Notes under the pieces: generated by a model
Databases searched by the model: none
What the model saw: only the letters and a program-made list of their open reading frames with translations
What the model was told of the DNA's origin: nothing
Position numbers and translations under genes: made by a program
From: Streptomyces nigrescens
GTDB taxonomy: Bacteria; Actinomycetota; Actinomycetes; Streptomycetales; Streptomycetaceae
Direction: 5' to 3'
Assembly (NCBI GenBank): GCA_024349765.1
Contig: AP026073.1
Coordinates: forward strand, 3,410,001 to 3,474,000
Length of the DNA: 64,000 nucleotides
In this document: positions 52,029 to 60,994 of the stretch, piece after piece
How the letters are laid out: each line of letters opens with the position of its first letter
Position numbering within the stretch: position 1 is the stretch's first letter

Positions 52029-53480
52029 ATGCCGCAGTCCTACCAGCCCGCGCGTCCCGCTCCGTCCGTGCGGTCCGGGCCGTCCGCACCGTCTGTGCCG
52101 TCCGTACTGCCTGTGCCGTCCGGGCGGTCCGTCGCGGGTACCGTCGGCGGCGAGTACCACGCCTTGCTCGCCCGGCACGACGCCATGCGGCTGCGGCGGC
52201 GCATCCTCGGTCAGGGCCGGGCACCCGCGCGGGAGTTAACGGCAGCCTCCTACGACGGCGCCGCGGACCAGCGGCTGATCACCCAGTACCTCGACCTGGT
52301 CACCCCCTTCGGCGACCTGATCGGCCGCCTCTACGACGAGATGTTCGCCCGGTGGCCCTACCTGCGGTCGCTGTTCCCCGCGTCCATGGACTTCCAGCGT
52401 GCGCATCTGGCCCGCGCCTTCTGGTACCTGATCGAGAACCTGCACCGCCCCGCCGAGGTGGCCGCCTACTTCCGGCAGCTCGGCCATGACCACCGGAAGC
52501 TCGGGGTGCGTCCCGCGCACTACGAGGCGTTCGAGGCCGCGTTGCGCGCGGCGCTCCGGCGCACCGCCGGGCCGCGCTGGGTCGAGGCGGTGGAAGAGGC
52601 ATGGGTGCGAATGGTGCGGTTCGCCGTCGCGTCGATGGTCGAAGGCGCCGACGCCGCGCTCGCCGAACCCCCGTGTTGGCAGGGCACGGTGACCGCCCAC
52701 GAGCGGCGCCGCCCGGACCTCGCGGTACTGCGGGTCCGGCTGCACGAGCCGTACCCGTACCGGGCCGGCCAGTTCGCGGCCGTCGAGTCCCCGCTGATGC
52801 CCCAGGCCTGGCGGCACTATTCCTTCGCGTCGGCGCCGGGGCCCGACGGCGAGGTGGCGTTCCACGTCCGGCGGACCGGCCCCGGCGGGGTCAGCGAGGC
52901 CCTGGTCAACGGCACCCGGGTCGGCGACCTCCTGCGGCTGGGCCCGCCGCACGGCACGATGACGCTCCAGGACGAGGACCGCACCCGCGATCTGCTGATG
53001 GTGGCGGGCGGCACGGGCTGGGCGCCGATCAAGGCACTGCTGGAGGAGTGGGCGGGCCGTCGCCGCGGAGCCGACGCACTTCCGCCGCGCCCGGCCGGCC
53101 GGGTCCACCTCTTCGTCGGCGCCCGCAGCCGCGCCGACCTGTACGACGCCGCGGCACTGGACCGGTTGGCGGCGTGCTACGACCGGCTGCGGGTGGTCCG
53201 GGTGTTGAACGAGGACATCGTCCCGGGAAGCGACGACCGCCAGGCGGAGCTCGGTGCACGCGAAAACGCCACGGGAAGCGACGACCTGTCGGCCGGATTC
53301 GGCCCGCTGGCCGAGGCGGTGGCGCGGGACGGGCAGTGGACGCCTCACCTGGCCTTCGTCAGCGGTCCGGCGGCCATGGTCGGCGCCACCGTCGCACGGC
53401 TGACCGCGGCCGGCTTGCAGGCCGACCGGATCCGCCACGACCCGGTGCCGGACCCACTGACCCCGCCGGCCGGTCGCTGA
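52029..53480 (+). CDS. Flavohemoglobin-like NO dioxygenase
   Basis: About 483 aa; ATG 52029 with AGGAGG eight bases upstream. A 70-residue Pro/Ser-rich N-terminal extension precedes the globin (DLVTPFGDLIGRLYDEMFARWPYLRSLFPASM), whose proximal heme ligand is His155 in LGHDHRKLGV. The FAD domain has QAWRHYSFASAPG; the NAD domain has DLLMVAGGTGWAPIKALLEEW and HLAFVSGP. Flavohemoglobins convert NO and O2 to nitrate using NADPH. The long N-terminal extension is unusual. Control by the adjacent DevS/DevR-type pair is likely. Confidence 0.88.
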   Translation: MPQSYQPARPAPSVRSGPSAPSVPSVLPVPSGRSVAGTVGGEYHALLARHDAMRLRRRILGQGRAPARELTAASYDGAADQRLITQYLDLVTPFGDLIGRLYDEMFARWPYLRSLFPASMDFQRAHLARAFWYLIENLHRPAEVAAYFRQLGHDHRKLGVRPAHYEAFEAALRAALRRTAGPRWVEAVEEAWVRMVRFAVASMVEGADAALAEPPCWQGTVTAHERRRPDLAVLRVRLHEPYPYRAGQFAAVESPLMPQAWRHYSFASAPGPDGEVAFHVRRTGPGGVSEALVNGTRVGDLLRLGPPHGTMTLQDEDRTRDLLMVAGGTGWAPIKALLEEWAGRRRGADALPPRPAGRVHLFVGARSRADLYDAAALDRLAACYDRLRVVRVLNEDIVPGSDDRQAELGARENATGSDDLSAGFGPLAEAVARDGQWTPHLAFVSGPAAMVGATVARLTAAGLQADRIRHDPVPDPLTPPAGR

Positions 53481-53610
53481 GCGGCGTACCCGGCAGGCGC
53501 GGAGGGCGGGGGCGCGGTAAGCGGAGGGGGCGGTGACTGGAGTGGCGGGATGACCGGAGCGGCGGGGTGACGCCCAGCGAGCCCGGAAACAGGCCGTGCG
53601 GTCCCGAGAC

Positions 53611-53624
53611 GGGCCGAACGGCCC
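53611..53624. promoter_or_regulatory. DosR/DevR-like box C
   Basis: Third exact copy of GGGCCGAACGGCCC, 120 bases before the GTG of the PNPOx-family gene. The intervening leader carries short CAGCAGCGTCAA-type repeats at 53685-53725. Confidence 0.7.
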
Positions 53625-53743
53625 TTGGCGGGCGGCTGCCGAGGGCCTTCTACTGGCCGGCAGCTCAGTGCGTGAGCAGGGTGCAGCAGCGTCAAGCAGA
53701 GTCCAGCAGTGCCCAGCAGCGTCAAAAGGAGAGGGAGCACGCC

Positions 53744-54292
53744 GTGAACGACATCCCGGCCCGGCACACCAGAGGGGCCGCCAGCGACTCCGGGGCCGCC
53801 ACCGACTCCGCCCGGACTGCCATTGCCACTGTCACTGCCGCCGACTCCGCGCTGGTGACCTGGGCGGATCGCGAGGCGTCCCGCCGCGGCACCGAATTGG
53901 ACCGTGCCGAGGCCCTCCGCCTGTTGGGCAGCGTTTCGCTGGGCCGGATCGTCTTCACCCAGGACGCCCTGCCGGCCATCCGCCCCGTCAACCACCTCCT
54001 CCACCACGGCCAGGTCATCATCCGCACCCACGAGGGCGCGGCGCTGACGAGCTTGACCCAACACGCGGATGCCGAGGGGGTGGTCGTCGCCTACGAGGCC
54101 GACGCCATCGACCCGGCCACCCACTGCGGCTGGAGCGTGGTGGTGACCGGCTACTGCCACCTGGTGACCGACCCCGACGACCTGGCGCACTACCAGGCAT
54201 TGCTGCATCCCTGGGCCGACCGGCGGATGTCCTACGCGCTACGCATCCGCCCGGACTTGGTCACGGGGTTGCGACTGTCTCCGAGGACGTGA
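53744..54292 (+). CDS. Pyridoxamine 5'-phosphate oxidase-family protein
   Basis: 182 aa from GTG 53744 after AGGAGAGGGAG. After a 45-residue Ala/Thr-rich N-terminus, the split-barrel flavin-binding domain reads ALRLLGSVSLGRIVFTQDALPAIRPVNHLLHHGQVIIRTHEGAAL and CGWSVVVTGYCHLVTDPDDL. In actinobacteria such proteins bind FMN or F420 and are frequent members of DosR-type regulons. A strong hairpin follows the stop. Its DosR-like box places it with the globin and kinase. Confidence 0.85.
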   Translation: MNDIPARHTRGAASDSGAATDSARTAIATVTAADSALVTWADREASRRGTELDRAEALRLLGSVSLGRIVFTQDALPAIRPVNHLLHHGQVIIRTHEGAALTSLTQHADAEGVVVAYEADAIDPATHCGWSVVVTGYCHLVTDPDDLAHYQALLHPWADRRMSYALRIRPDLVTGLRLSPRT

Positions 54293-54300
54293 CCGGGCGA

Positions 54301-54334
54301 TGCCGGTACGGCCGGCGAGCCCGCCGTACCGGCA
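54301..54334 (+). terminator. Hairpin terminator after the PNPOx gene
   Basis: A perfect 12-bp inverted repeat (54301-54312 and 54323-54334, 10-base loop) begins 9 bases after the stop at 54292. No T-tract follows. Confidence 0.7.
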
Positions 54335-54445
54335 GCCGTCTGCGAGGCCCACTCCTTGGGCTGCACCAACGACCCAAACGATCCCAACTGCCCCAACAAC
54401 CCAACGTGCTGAAGGTGTCGCGAATCGCGGAGGGGGCCGGTCCGG

Positions 54446-54907
54446 TCAGCGGGTGTGGTTGACAGGCCAGCTGGTCAGGGACTCCTGCTCGCCGCAGTCC
54501 TTGGTGTCCTTGTCGCCGCGGCAGATGAAGACCGAGCCAGTGGTGGTGAAGGTGTAGCTGGCCAGGCTCAAGTCGACCGACTTGGTGCCCTTGCCGCACA
54601 GGGTCGCCTGCTTGACGGGCGGCCTGGGCACCAGGTCATAGGTCCACTGGGTCCACACCGAATAGCAGTCACTGCCGGTGTTCTTGAAGTCGCCCTTGAT
54701 GACGAGCTTGGAGAACACGGAGCCGTCCTTGGGCTGCAACGACCTGGTGCCGGATGCCGTGGCCGTGCCGTGCGTGGCCTTCCACGGGACGGCCGCGCCC
54801 GCCGCCGTGACACCGGCTGCCGATGCGGAGGCCTGCCCGAGAGTCAGGAGGACAGCGGTGGAAGCCAGAACGGCGGCTCCCGACGTTAAAATACGGCTGG
54901 ATTTCAC
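54446..54907 (-). CDS. Secreted protein, hypothetical
   Basis: About 153 aa from GTG 54907 behind GAAAGGAAACTCA. Classical signal peptide (KSSRILTSGAAVLASTAVLLTLGQASASA). The mature domain appears beta-rich with four cysteines (GSDCYSVW, QATLCGKG, VFICRGDKD, KDCGEQES), suiting two disulphides in an extracellular fold. Function unknown; the gene stands alone with a long upstream region. Confidence 0.72.
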   Translation of the reverse strand: MKSSRILTSGAAVLASTAVLLTLGQASASAAGVTAAGAAVPWKATHGTATASGTRSLQPKDGSVFSKLVIKGDFKNTGSDCYSVWTQWTYDLVPRPPVKQATLCGKGTKSVDLSLASYTFTTTGSVFICRGDKDTKDCGEQESLTSWPVNHTR

Positions 54908-55464
54908 TGAGTTTCCTTTCCGGAGTGGTGCAGAGCAGAAGTGGCCGTACTGCCCGCATGCGGCCGCGGGGAATGCCGACGCGCCGCTGTCGACACCTGC
55001 TGGCACCTGCTGATACGTCGGCTCCTGCCGACATCGCATTCGACCCGGTCTTCGGGCTAAAGCGAAGGGCGGTCAATATCGAGGTGCCGACGGTGGCCGC
55101 CTGTGCCCCTTGCCGAGCTACCCATCGTGAAATCCCCCCTGCTGTGGCGCTGTACACCGCGCCGCCAACCCGTCGAACGAGCGCAGTCGTTTCTAGCACG
55201 GGAAGCGCTTGCTAAAGAAAGGCGTTATTTGGGTGGTTGAGCGTTCTCCGACTGGATGCGCCCATGCGAGGGTGGGATTCCGCTCGCGAACTGTGCGTGG
55301 AGTGAACCTCAACCGGCCCGGCCGACCCTGAGAGACATCAGGGTCCGATCAGCCCCCAGGACGACGGCTGACGCGACCGTGGTCTGACGATCTCGCCAAC
55401 TCCCGCCGCTACCTTCGGTCGTTGGTAACAGATCCATGCGGCAGGCGAGAGGTACGGGAGCGGT
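54908..55464. other. Long gene-free control region
   Basis: 557 bases between the divergent secreted-protein and protease genes with no convincing coding frame. It holds GGAAGCGCTTGC at 55201-55212, a near-palindrome of LacI-operator type, embedded in AT-richer sequence (55185-55240). Promoters for both neighbours are expected here. Confidence 0.45.
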
Positions 55465-56397
55465 ATGAGCAGCGAACTGGCGGATGCGACGGATGCGACG
55501 GACATGGCGGACGTGGCGGACGTGGTGGCCCGGCGGCCAAGGGCGCGACGTCGCCGCCGGTCGCATACGGGGGCGGTCTTCGGCGCGGTGGTGGTCGGGG
55601 TGGCCGCCGTCATGAGCACGGCCGGTGCGGCACAGGCCATGTCGGGTGGCACGCAGCTGCCGCAGCGTGGGGCGGCACCGTGGCTTGCCACGCTCGCGGT
55701 GAAGGGCGATGCCCCGTTGCTGGACCGCGCCTCGTGCGGCGGGGCCCTCATTGCCCCGGACCGGGTGCTCACCGCTGCCCACTGCCTCGACGGCCAGGAC
55801 TTCCGCCGGGCGGAGGTGCACATCGGCTCGTCGGTCCTGTCACGGGATGCCGGCACGGTGCGCGATATCCGCGCGGTCACCCTGCACCCGGGGTACAAGC
55901 TGCTGCCCTCACCCGCAGATCCCCATAACCCCGCACTGTCGTCGGCGGCCTCCGACATCGCGGAGATCCGGCTCAGCGCCCCGGTACGCGGTGTCACGCC
56001 GCTCCGGATCGCCCCGCATCGGCCGGGCCCCGGCACTCACGTGTCGATCTTCAGCCACGGCACCACGGCGGCCCCGGACCCGTCCCGGCCGGGCCGGGAA
56101 ATCCGCGGTGATGTCCTGAGGCGCGGTGATCTCACCGTCCGCACCCATGCGCAGTGCGCCGCCCAGACACCGGCCGTCGTGGACGAGGCGTCGGTCCTCT
56201 GCGCACGTGATGTGCCCGGCGGCCGGACGACCATGTGCTTCGGGGACAGCGGCAGTCCGCTGGTCATCTGGGGACGGCGCGGCCCGGAACTGGCCGGAGT
56301 GTTCAGCTTCGCCGGTGAGACGGCGGGCAAGGTCTGCGGACAGCCGGCGGACGCCGGATTCGCCGATGTCCCGGCGCTCGTAGGGGGGTTGGGCTGA
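55465..56397 (+). CDS. Secreted trypsin-like serine protease (S1)
   Basis: 310 aa. A long Arg-rich n-region precedes a signal helix (GAVFGAVVVGVAAVMSTAGAAQA). The catalytic triad is His106 (LTAAHCL), Asp164 (SDIAEIRL) and Ser262 (CFGDSGSPLV). Pairs of cysteines flank the active site as in trypsin. The usual Ile-Val-Gly-Gly mature N-terminus is replaced by MSGGTQLP, so activation may differ. Acts outside the cell on proteins. Confidence 0.87.
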   Translation: MSSELADATDATDMADVADVVARRPRARRRRRSHTGAVFGAVVVGVAAVMSTAGAAQAMSGGTQLPQRGAAPWLATLAVKGDAPLLDRASCGGALIAPDRVLTAAHCLDGQDFRRAEVHIGSSVLSRDAGTVRDIRAVTLHPGYKLLPSPADPHNPALSSAASDIAEIRLSAPVRGVTPLRIAPHRPGPGTHVSIFSHGTTAAPDPSRPGREIRGDVLRRGDLTVRTHAQCAAQTPAVVDEASVLCARDVPGGRTTMCFGDSGSPLVIWGRRGPELAGVFSFAGETAGKVCGQPADAGFADVPALVGGLG

Positions 56398-56491
56398 CCG
56401 GGAACGAAGCCGGCGGAGGGCAGATACGCTCAGGGCAGTGACGCTCGGAGGATTTCCGTCGGGCCGCGTCGGTGCAGGCGAGCGCACGGGT

Positions 56492-57064
56492 TCAGCGGTC
56501 GGGGGTGCCCTGCCGTTGGGAGAAGGTGAGCCTGCGGCGTTCGCGGTCGACTTCGGTGACGATGACCGTGACGTCGTCACCGACCTGGACGAAGCCTTCC
56601 GGAGCTGGTGCTTCCGTGGACGTCGAGGAGCGCTCTGGAAAAGGGACCAGACCCTCGATCCCGTCGGCGACTTGAACGAAGAAGCCGAATGGCGCCAACT
56701 TGGTCACCTTTCCCTGTAGTTCCTCGCCTGGGGCAGTGCATTGGACGAACGCTGGGAAGGGGTCGGGCTGCGTTGCGCGCAACGACAGCCTGGCCTCTGC
56801 GTTCCAGGTGTCGAACTGGAGGAACGCGCAAGAAACGCGCTGTCCGATCTGCACGATGTCGGAAGCCGCTTCGAAGCGCCGCCAGGACAGTTCGGGGACC
56901 GTGATGAATCCGACGCCGGGGAAGACCGGATGTTCCGGGCCATCATCCAGAGCCACGAATACGCCGAACCGTTCTATCGTCGCGACCGTACCGGACAGGA
57001 TTTCGCCGCGGTGCAGTGACCCCAGGAATGCCCAGAGTTCGGGGCTTTCGGACTGCCAATCCAT
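56492..57064 (-). CDS. S1 RNA-binding domain protein (two S1 domains)
   Basis: 190 aa. Two S1 OB-folds: GEILSGTVATIERFGVFVALDDGPEHPVFPGVGFITVPELSW with VQIGQRVSCAFLQFD, and GEELQGKVTKLAPFGFFVQVADGIEGLVPFPE with VQVGDDVTVIVTEVD. A stand-alone protein of this size may bind mRNA or the ribosome. Convergent with the protease gene. Confidence 0.87.
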   Translation of the reverse strand: MDWQSESPELWAFLGSLHRGEILSGTVATIERFGVFVALDDGPEHPVFPGVGFITVPELSWRRFEAASDIVQIGQRVSCAFLQFDTWNAEARLSLRATQPDPFPAFVQCTAPGEELQGKVTKLAPFGFFVQVADGIEGLVPFPERSSTSTEAPAPEGFVQVGDDVTVIVTEVDRERRRLTFSQRQGTPDR

Positions 57065-57152
57065 GCCGGCCAGCCTTTCACGGCCAGGTGGTGCCGGCCG
57101 TCCGCGATCGCCCGGTCCGACTCATCACATCCGTCCCATCGCATCCGCCCCA

Positions 57153-57884
57153 TCACATGCGCCTCAGCACGCAGTCTCCGCACAGCCCACCGCCCGGCAC
57201 GCGGTAGTACAGGCAGCAGCTGCGTCGTGAGAATGCGGGGACGGTGGGGTCCAGGGTTCCGCAGTCGCGCAGCGGTGGGGTGTCGAGCAGGGATGCGGTC
57301 AGTGCCACGGCGCGCTCCGCGGCTTCCCCCCTCCCCGTGCTGCGGCACCAGCCATGCAGTACACGGAGGGTGCCGACCAGCGCCGACGCCGCGTTGCCCC
57401 ACAGCACCCGCGGAGAGATCGGTGATGCGGCGGTGATGGCGTGGTGCAGCGGCACCAGGTGCTCGCGCAGGACCGCTGCCCGTAGCAGGCTTGTGACGTC
57501 TTCCCCGGAGGCCGACCGCGGGGAGGAGGGGGAGGGAAGCCAGAGTTCGTCGGGTGTGCTCCGGTCCGGATGCCACCACAGGGCGTCGCCGCCCAGGTCG
57601 GGGACGCGTCCGGCCAGCGCCGCCGGCCCGAGGGCGACCGACCACAGGCGCCCGGCCAGTCCCTGCTGGACGAGCGAGGCGGCGACCCGCCGCTCTGCCG
57701 TGCCGAGCCGCGTGGCCACCGTCTCCAGGCGCTTGCGCAGTGTGGGTGAGTCGCCCTCTCGGTACAGTTCCGCGAGGGGGATGAAGCCCTGTTCGCGGGG
57801 TACTCCGGCATCGGTCCGTACGGAGAAGAACGGCCCTACGGCGGCGGCGCGGCCGAGCACCGCGGTCATCGGCTCCTGCGGCAC
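57153..57884 (-). CDS. FhuF-like (2Fe-2S) ferric-reductase-family protein
   Basis: About 243 aa from GTG 57884 (GGAGG four bases upstream) or ATG 57869. The C-terminus carries the FhuF signature: SCCLYYRVPGGGLCGDCVL, a Cys-Cys-x10-Cys-x2-Cys cluster-binding motif. The N-terminal IucA/FhuF helical region (VLREHLVPLHHAITAASPISPRVLWGNAASAL) is as expected. It should reduce ferric siderophores in the cytoplasm. No siderophore transport gene is adjacent. Confidence 0.88.
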   Translation of the reverse strand: MPQEPMTAVLGRAAAVGPFFSVRTDAGVPREQGFIPLAELYREGDSPTLRKRLETVATRLGTAERRVAASLVQQGLAGRLWSVALGPAALAGRVPDLGGDALWWHPDRSTPDELWLPSPSSPRSASGEDVTSLLRAAVLREHLVPLHHAITAASPISPRVLWGNAASALVGTLRVLHGWCRSTGRGEAAERAVALTASLLDTPPLRDCGTLDPTVPAFSRRSCCLYYRVPGGGLCGDCVLRRM

Positions 57885-58250
57885 CTGTCCTCCTCGGTTC
57901 GGGCTGGTTGCCCGTGCCGGATCGTAACGGCCGGTCGGATCGGGTGCCGGATCGGGCGCCGGACCGGGCGGCGCACGGGGATGAGCCCGGGCCCATGGGT
58001 GGGCGTGGCCCAGCTCCATGCCTGCATCCACGTCGGTGGCGGTGGCGAAGCAGGCCTCCACCATCCGGATCGCCGAGGCCGGGCCACTACGGCCCGCCGT
58101 ACGGCGGCAGTTGACGCGCCGAGTGCGTGGCATTCGCTTCGGCTATCGCCGTGCCGGCCGCGGTCAACGGGTAGCCTTACGACCAAGATCACGCCATCGG
58201 GGGAGGCGGTTCGACGTGCGGGCTGGCCTCCAGCATCGGAGGGACAGCGT
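57885..58250. other. Gene-free stretch
   Basis: 366 bases upstream of two divergent genes. It contains short GGATCGGGTGCC repeats at 57937-57965 and an open minus-strand frame continuous with the FhuF-like gene, which I judge not to be coding. A promoter for the lipoprotein gene probably lies near 58165-58200. Nothing else seen. Confidence 0.4.
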
Positions 58251-59564
58251 ATGAGGAAGGGACTGGCCAAGGCGGCCGTCGCGGTCATCGCCATCGGATC
58301 GCTCGCAGCGTGCGGCGGCGGAGGGTCGAAAGGGGCGCCGGAGACCTCCGGCGGTGGCAAGAAGCCGTCCGGACACGACTCGGCGCCGGCGCCCTCGCTC
58401 AAGCTCAAGGTCCCTGCCACGTACGACACGTCACACGGCTGGCAGCTCTCCGGCCGTCAGGTCGGAACGTACGCTGTGCTGCCAAAGGCGGGCGCGGTGG
58501 CCGTGATGACCGGCACGAAGTCCGGCTACCGGGTGACCGTTCGTGACGCGGCGACGGGCGAGATCCGCTGGACCGGCAAATCCTTCAAGGACCTGGCCGA
58601 GGGCGAGGCACCAGGGATCTTCGTGTCCACCGTAGGCGACAAGGAATACCTGGTCACGTGGTCTCGCGGAGAGAAGGGCGAGGATGCCGTCACCAAGGCC
58701 AAGTTGGTCTATGCGGTAGATGTCTATTCCGCGGACGGCTCGGGCGGCGGGGTCGCCCCCGCCCGCCACATCGAGCTCCCGGCGAGCGACTTCGGCAAGG
58801 GCCGGATCATCGACGGCGGGGAGCGCCTGCTGATACCCGAGACGGACAAGCGCATCGCCGCCCTCGACGTGACCACGGGCAAAATCACCCCCTACGACAC
58901 CGATTCGGTCAAGGCGCCCGACCACTGCTCGTCGTGCTCCTACGGCAACGAGATCGTCGCCCTCACAGCGCAGGACCCGGTGGTGTCCAACGAGGGGGCC
59001 GGCTCCTTCGGTGTCCCCGGTTCCTGGGACAGCAGCCGGATCGCCCCGGCCGAGGCCGATCCCGCCACCGGCGCGGTGTGGCCGAGCACCGGCGGGAACC
59101 TCATCGCCCGTTGGGAGCAGAAGAAGGGGGGCGACCACAATGTGTGGGCCGTCCTCGACAGCAAGACGGGTCAGGTCCGGGCGTCGGTGCTGTGCGCCAA
59201 GCCGCTCATCGGGCCGGGCAGTGACCCCGACTCGACCCTTTCCCCGAAGGGCCGCTACCTCGTCTCGGAACACCTCGCCTTCGACCTGGAGTCGAAGAAG
59301 GGCTACTGCTTCGAGGAGACCGACAGCAGCAAGCCCCTCACCTTCGACGCCGTCACCGACGACGGTATCGCCTACGGGAACTCACTCACCAAGGGCAGCC
59401 TGACCGGTACCAAGGCCCCGGTCCAGCTCTCACTGGCCACGGGCGCGCCGAAGGCGCTCCCCGACAACTCCGACGTACCGATCGCCGACTTCGCGGGTGT
59501 CGGCATCTTCAACCACGCGGAGGGCAATGTCCCCTACCTGATCGTCTACCGACACAAGGGCTAG
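58251..59564 (+). CDS. Lipoprotein with PQQ-like beta-propeller features
   Basis: 437 aa from ATG 58251 after CGGAGGGACAGCG. The signal ends in lipobox LAAC followed by GGGGS linker. The body has propeller-blade-like repeats (YRVTVRDAATGEIRW, KRIAALDVTTGKITPY, NVWAVLDSKTGQVRA, SVLCAKPL) of PQQ/WD type and cysteine pairs (CSSCSYG). Such lipoproteins are common in Streptomyces; the role is unknown. It ends before the 8-bp repeat tract at 59577. Confidence 0.8.
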   Translation: MRKGLAKAAVAVIAIGSLAACGGGGSKGAPETSGGGKKPSGHDSAPAPSLKLKVPATYDTSHGWQLSGRQVGTYAVLPKAGAVAVMTGTKSGYRVTVRDAATGEIRWTGKSFKDLAEGEAPGIFVSTVGDKEYLVTWSRGEKGEDAVTKAKLVYAVDVYSADGSGGGVAPARHIELPASDFGKGRIIDGGERLLIPETDKRIAALDVTTGKITPYDTDSVKAPDHCSSCSYGNEIVALTAQDPVVSNEGAGSFGVPGSWDSSRIAPAEADPATGAVWPSTGGNLIARWEQKKGGDHNVWAVLDSKTGQVRASVLCAKPLIGPGSDPDSTLSPKGRYLVSEHLAFDLESKKGYCFEETDSSKPLTFDAVTDDGIAYGNSLTKGSLTGTKAPVQLSLATGAPKALPDNSDVPIADFAGVGIFNHAEGNVPYLIVYRHKG

Positions 59565-59576
59565 ACGCTTCCGTTT

Positions 59577-59614
59577 CGGCCAGTCGGCCAGTCGGCCAGT
59601 CGGCCAGTGGCCAG
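59577..59614. repeat. 8-bp tandem repeat tract
   Basis: CGGCCAGT is repeated four times exactly (59577-59608) and ends in GGCCAG. It lies 12 bases after the lipoprotein stop, between convergent genes; GGCCAGTGGCC at its end is palindromic and may aid termination. Confidence 0.7.
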
Positions 59615-59701
59615 GGTGTGCCGTGTGCCGTGCGTGGGTGTGCGCTCGTCCCGCAGACCGTCACGCCGTTGGTCACGGACCCCGCGTGCCCGGGACAGGT
59701 T

Positions 59702-60994
59702 TCAGTCCTGCGGTAGCTGCCGCCCGTCCACCAGGCGGAGGGTGGCGACCGCGCCGCCGTCGGGTGCGTTGGTGAAGTGCAGGGTGGCGCCGAGGACGTG
59801 GGTCTGGCCGGCGGCGATGGTCAGGCCCAGGCCGTGGCCGCTCTTCCGGCCGTTTCCCGAACGGGTCTTGAACCGTTGGGGGCCATGGTCGAGGAGGTCT
59901 TCCGGGTAGCCGTCGCCGTGGTCCCGTACGGTGACGACCGGGCCGTCGACGGTCAGCACCACCGGCGCGCGGCCGTGCTTGTGGGCATTGGTGATCAGGT
60001 TGCCCAGGACGCGTCCGAGACGGCGCCGGTCGGTCTCGACCTGCGCGTCCCGTACGACGTCGACGTCGACCTCCAGCCCCGTGGCCTGGACTGCGCGCTC
60101 GGCCAGCGGCCCCAGTTGGTGGACGGCGAGGTCTACCTGCTCGACCCGGGCGTCCAGCCGGGAGATCTCCAGCAGGTCCTCGGTAAGCCGTCGCATGGTC
60201 TGGATGCGTTCCTGGACCATCTCGGTCGGGCGGCCCGGTGGCAGTAGTTCGGCCGCCGCGTGCAGTCCCGTCAGTGGGGTGCGCAGTTCGTGGGAGACGT
60301 CGGCGGTGAAGCGTTGTTCGCTGTGGAGCTTGCTCTGGAGGGTGGCGGCCATGGTGTCGAGGGCGGAAGCCACTGCCGCTGCCTCGTCCTGCGCCAGGTC
60401 GGGGCGCAGTGCGCGCGGGTCGCCTACCCGGGCGTCGAGGTCGCCGGTGCTGATCCGGCGGGCGACCCGGGCGGTGTGGTGCAGCCGACGGGTGAGGCGG
60501 GAGACCGCGAGGAGGCCGATGAGCAGGGTCGCGCCGATCGCGGCGGCGGAGGAGCCGATGATGGCCTGATCCAGTCCGTGGAGGGTGGCGGCCCGGTCGG
60601 TGTAGTCCAGGCGCACGGCCAGTACCCGGTCGCCGTCGGCGGGGGCGACGGCCCACATCGTCGGCCGGCCCTGGTGGTCCGCGAGTTGGGTGCCGCGCTC
60701 CTTGCGGTGCACGGCCATTTCACGGAGGTTGTGGGGGAGGTCCGGAGGGTCCACCGAGGCGTTCCGGCCGAGCGGTTCACCGGCGACGTAGGTGGCCACC
60801 GCGTCATCGAGTACTTCCAGGGCGGCGCCGCGGGCCTGGTTCTCGGTCTGCCGGCCAACGAGGACGTGCACCAGGATGCCGAGCAGTGCGGCGAGCGTGC
60901 AGCACATGACGGTGATGAAGACGGCGAACTTCCAGTAGAGGGACGCCGTCCAGGAAGGCAGCCGCAGTGCGGCCCGCCGCCGGGCGCGGCTCAT
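59702..60994 (-). CDS. Sensor histidine kinase, CseC-like
   Basis: 430 aa. Helix 1 (WKFAVFITVMCCTLAALLGILV), a sensor loop of about 95 residues and helix 2 (GSSAAAIGATLLIGLLAVSRL) lead to HAMP and the box FTADVSHELRTPLTG (His235). The ATPase shows NLITNAHKHG, VRDHGDGYPED and SGHGLGLTIAAGQ. The final FTNAPDGGAVATLRL resembles CseC, the envelope-stress kinase. The gene is coupled by ATGA to a lipoprotein gene, the position of CseA. No response-regulator gene (CseB) or sigE is next to it, so its partner must be elsewhere. Confidence 0.88.
   Translation of the reverse strand: MSRARRRAALRLPSWTASLYWKFAVFITVMCCTLAALLGILVHVLVGRQTENQARGAALEVLDDAVATYVAGEPLGRNASVDPPDLPHNLREMAVHRKERGTQLADHQGRPTMWAVAPADGDRVLAVRLDYTDRAATLHGLDQAIIGSSAAAIGATLLIGLLAVSRLTRRLHHTARVARRISTGDLDARVGDPRALRPDLAQDEAAAVASALDTMAATLQSKLHSEQRFTADVSHELRTPLTGLHAAAELLPPGRPTEMVQERIQTMRRLTEDLLEISRLDARVEQVDLAVHQLGPLAERAVQATGLEVDVDVVRDAQVETDRRRLGRVLGNLITNAHKHGRAPVVLTVDGPVVTVRDHGDGYPEDLLDHGPQRFKTRSGNGRKSGHGLGLTIAAGQTHVLGATLHFTNAPDGGAVATLRLVDGRQLPQD

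Noticed and set aside
59577-59614. CRISPR-like repeat tract
   Set aside because: Eight-base units without spacers are a simple tandem repeat.
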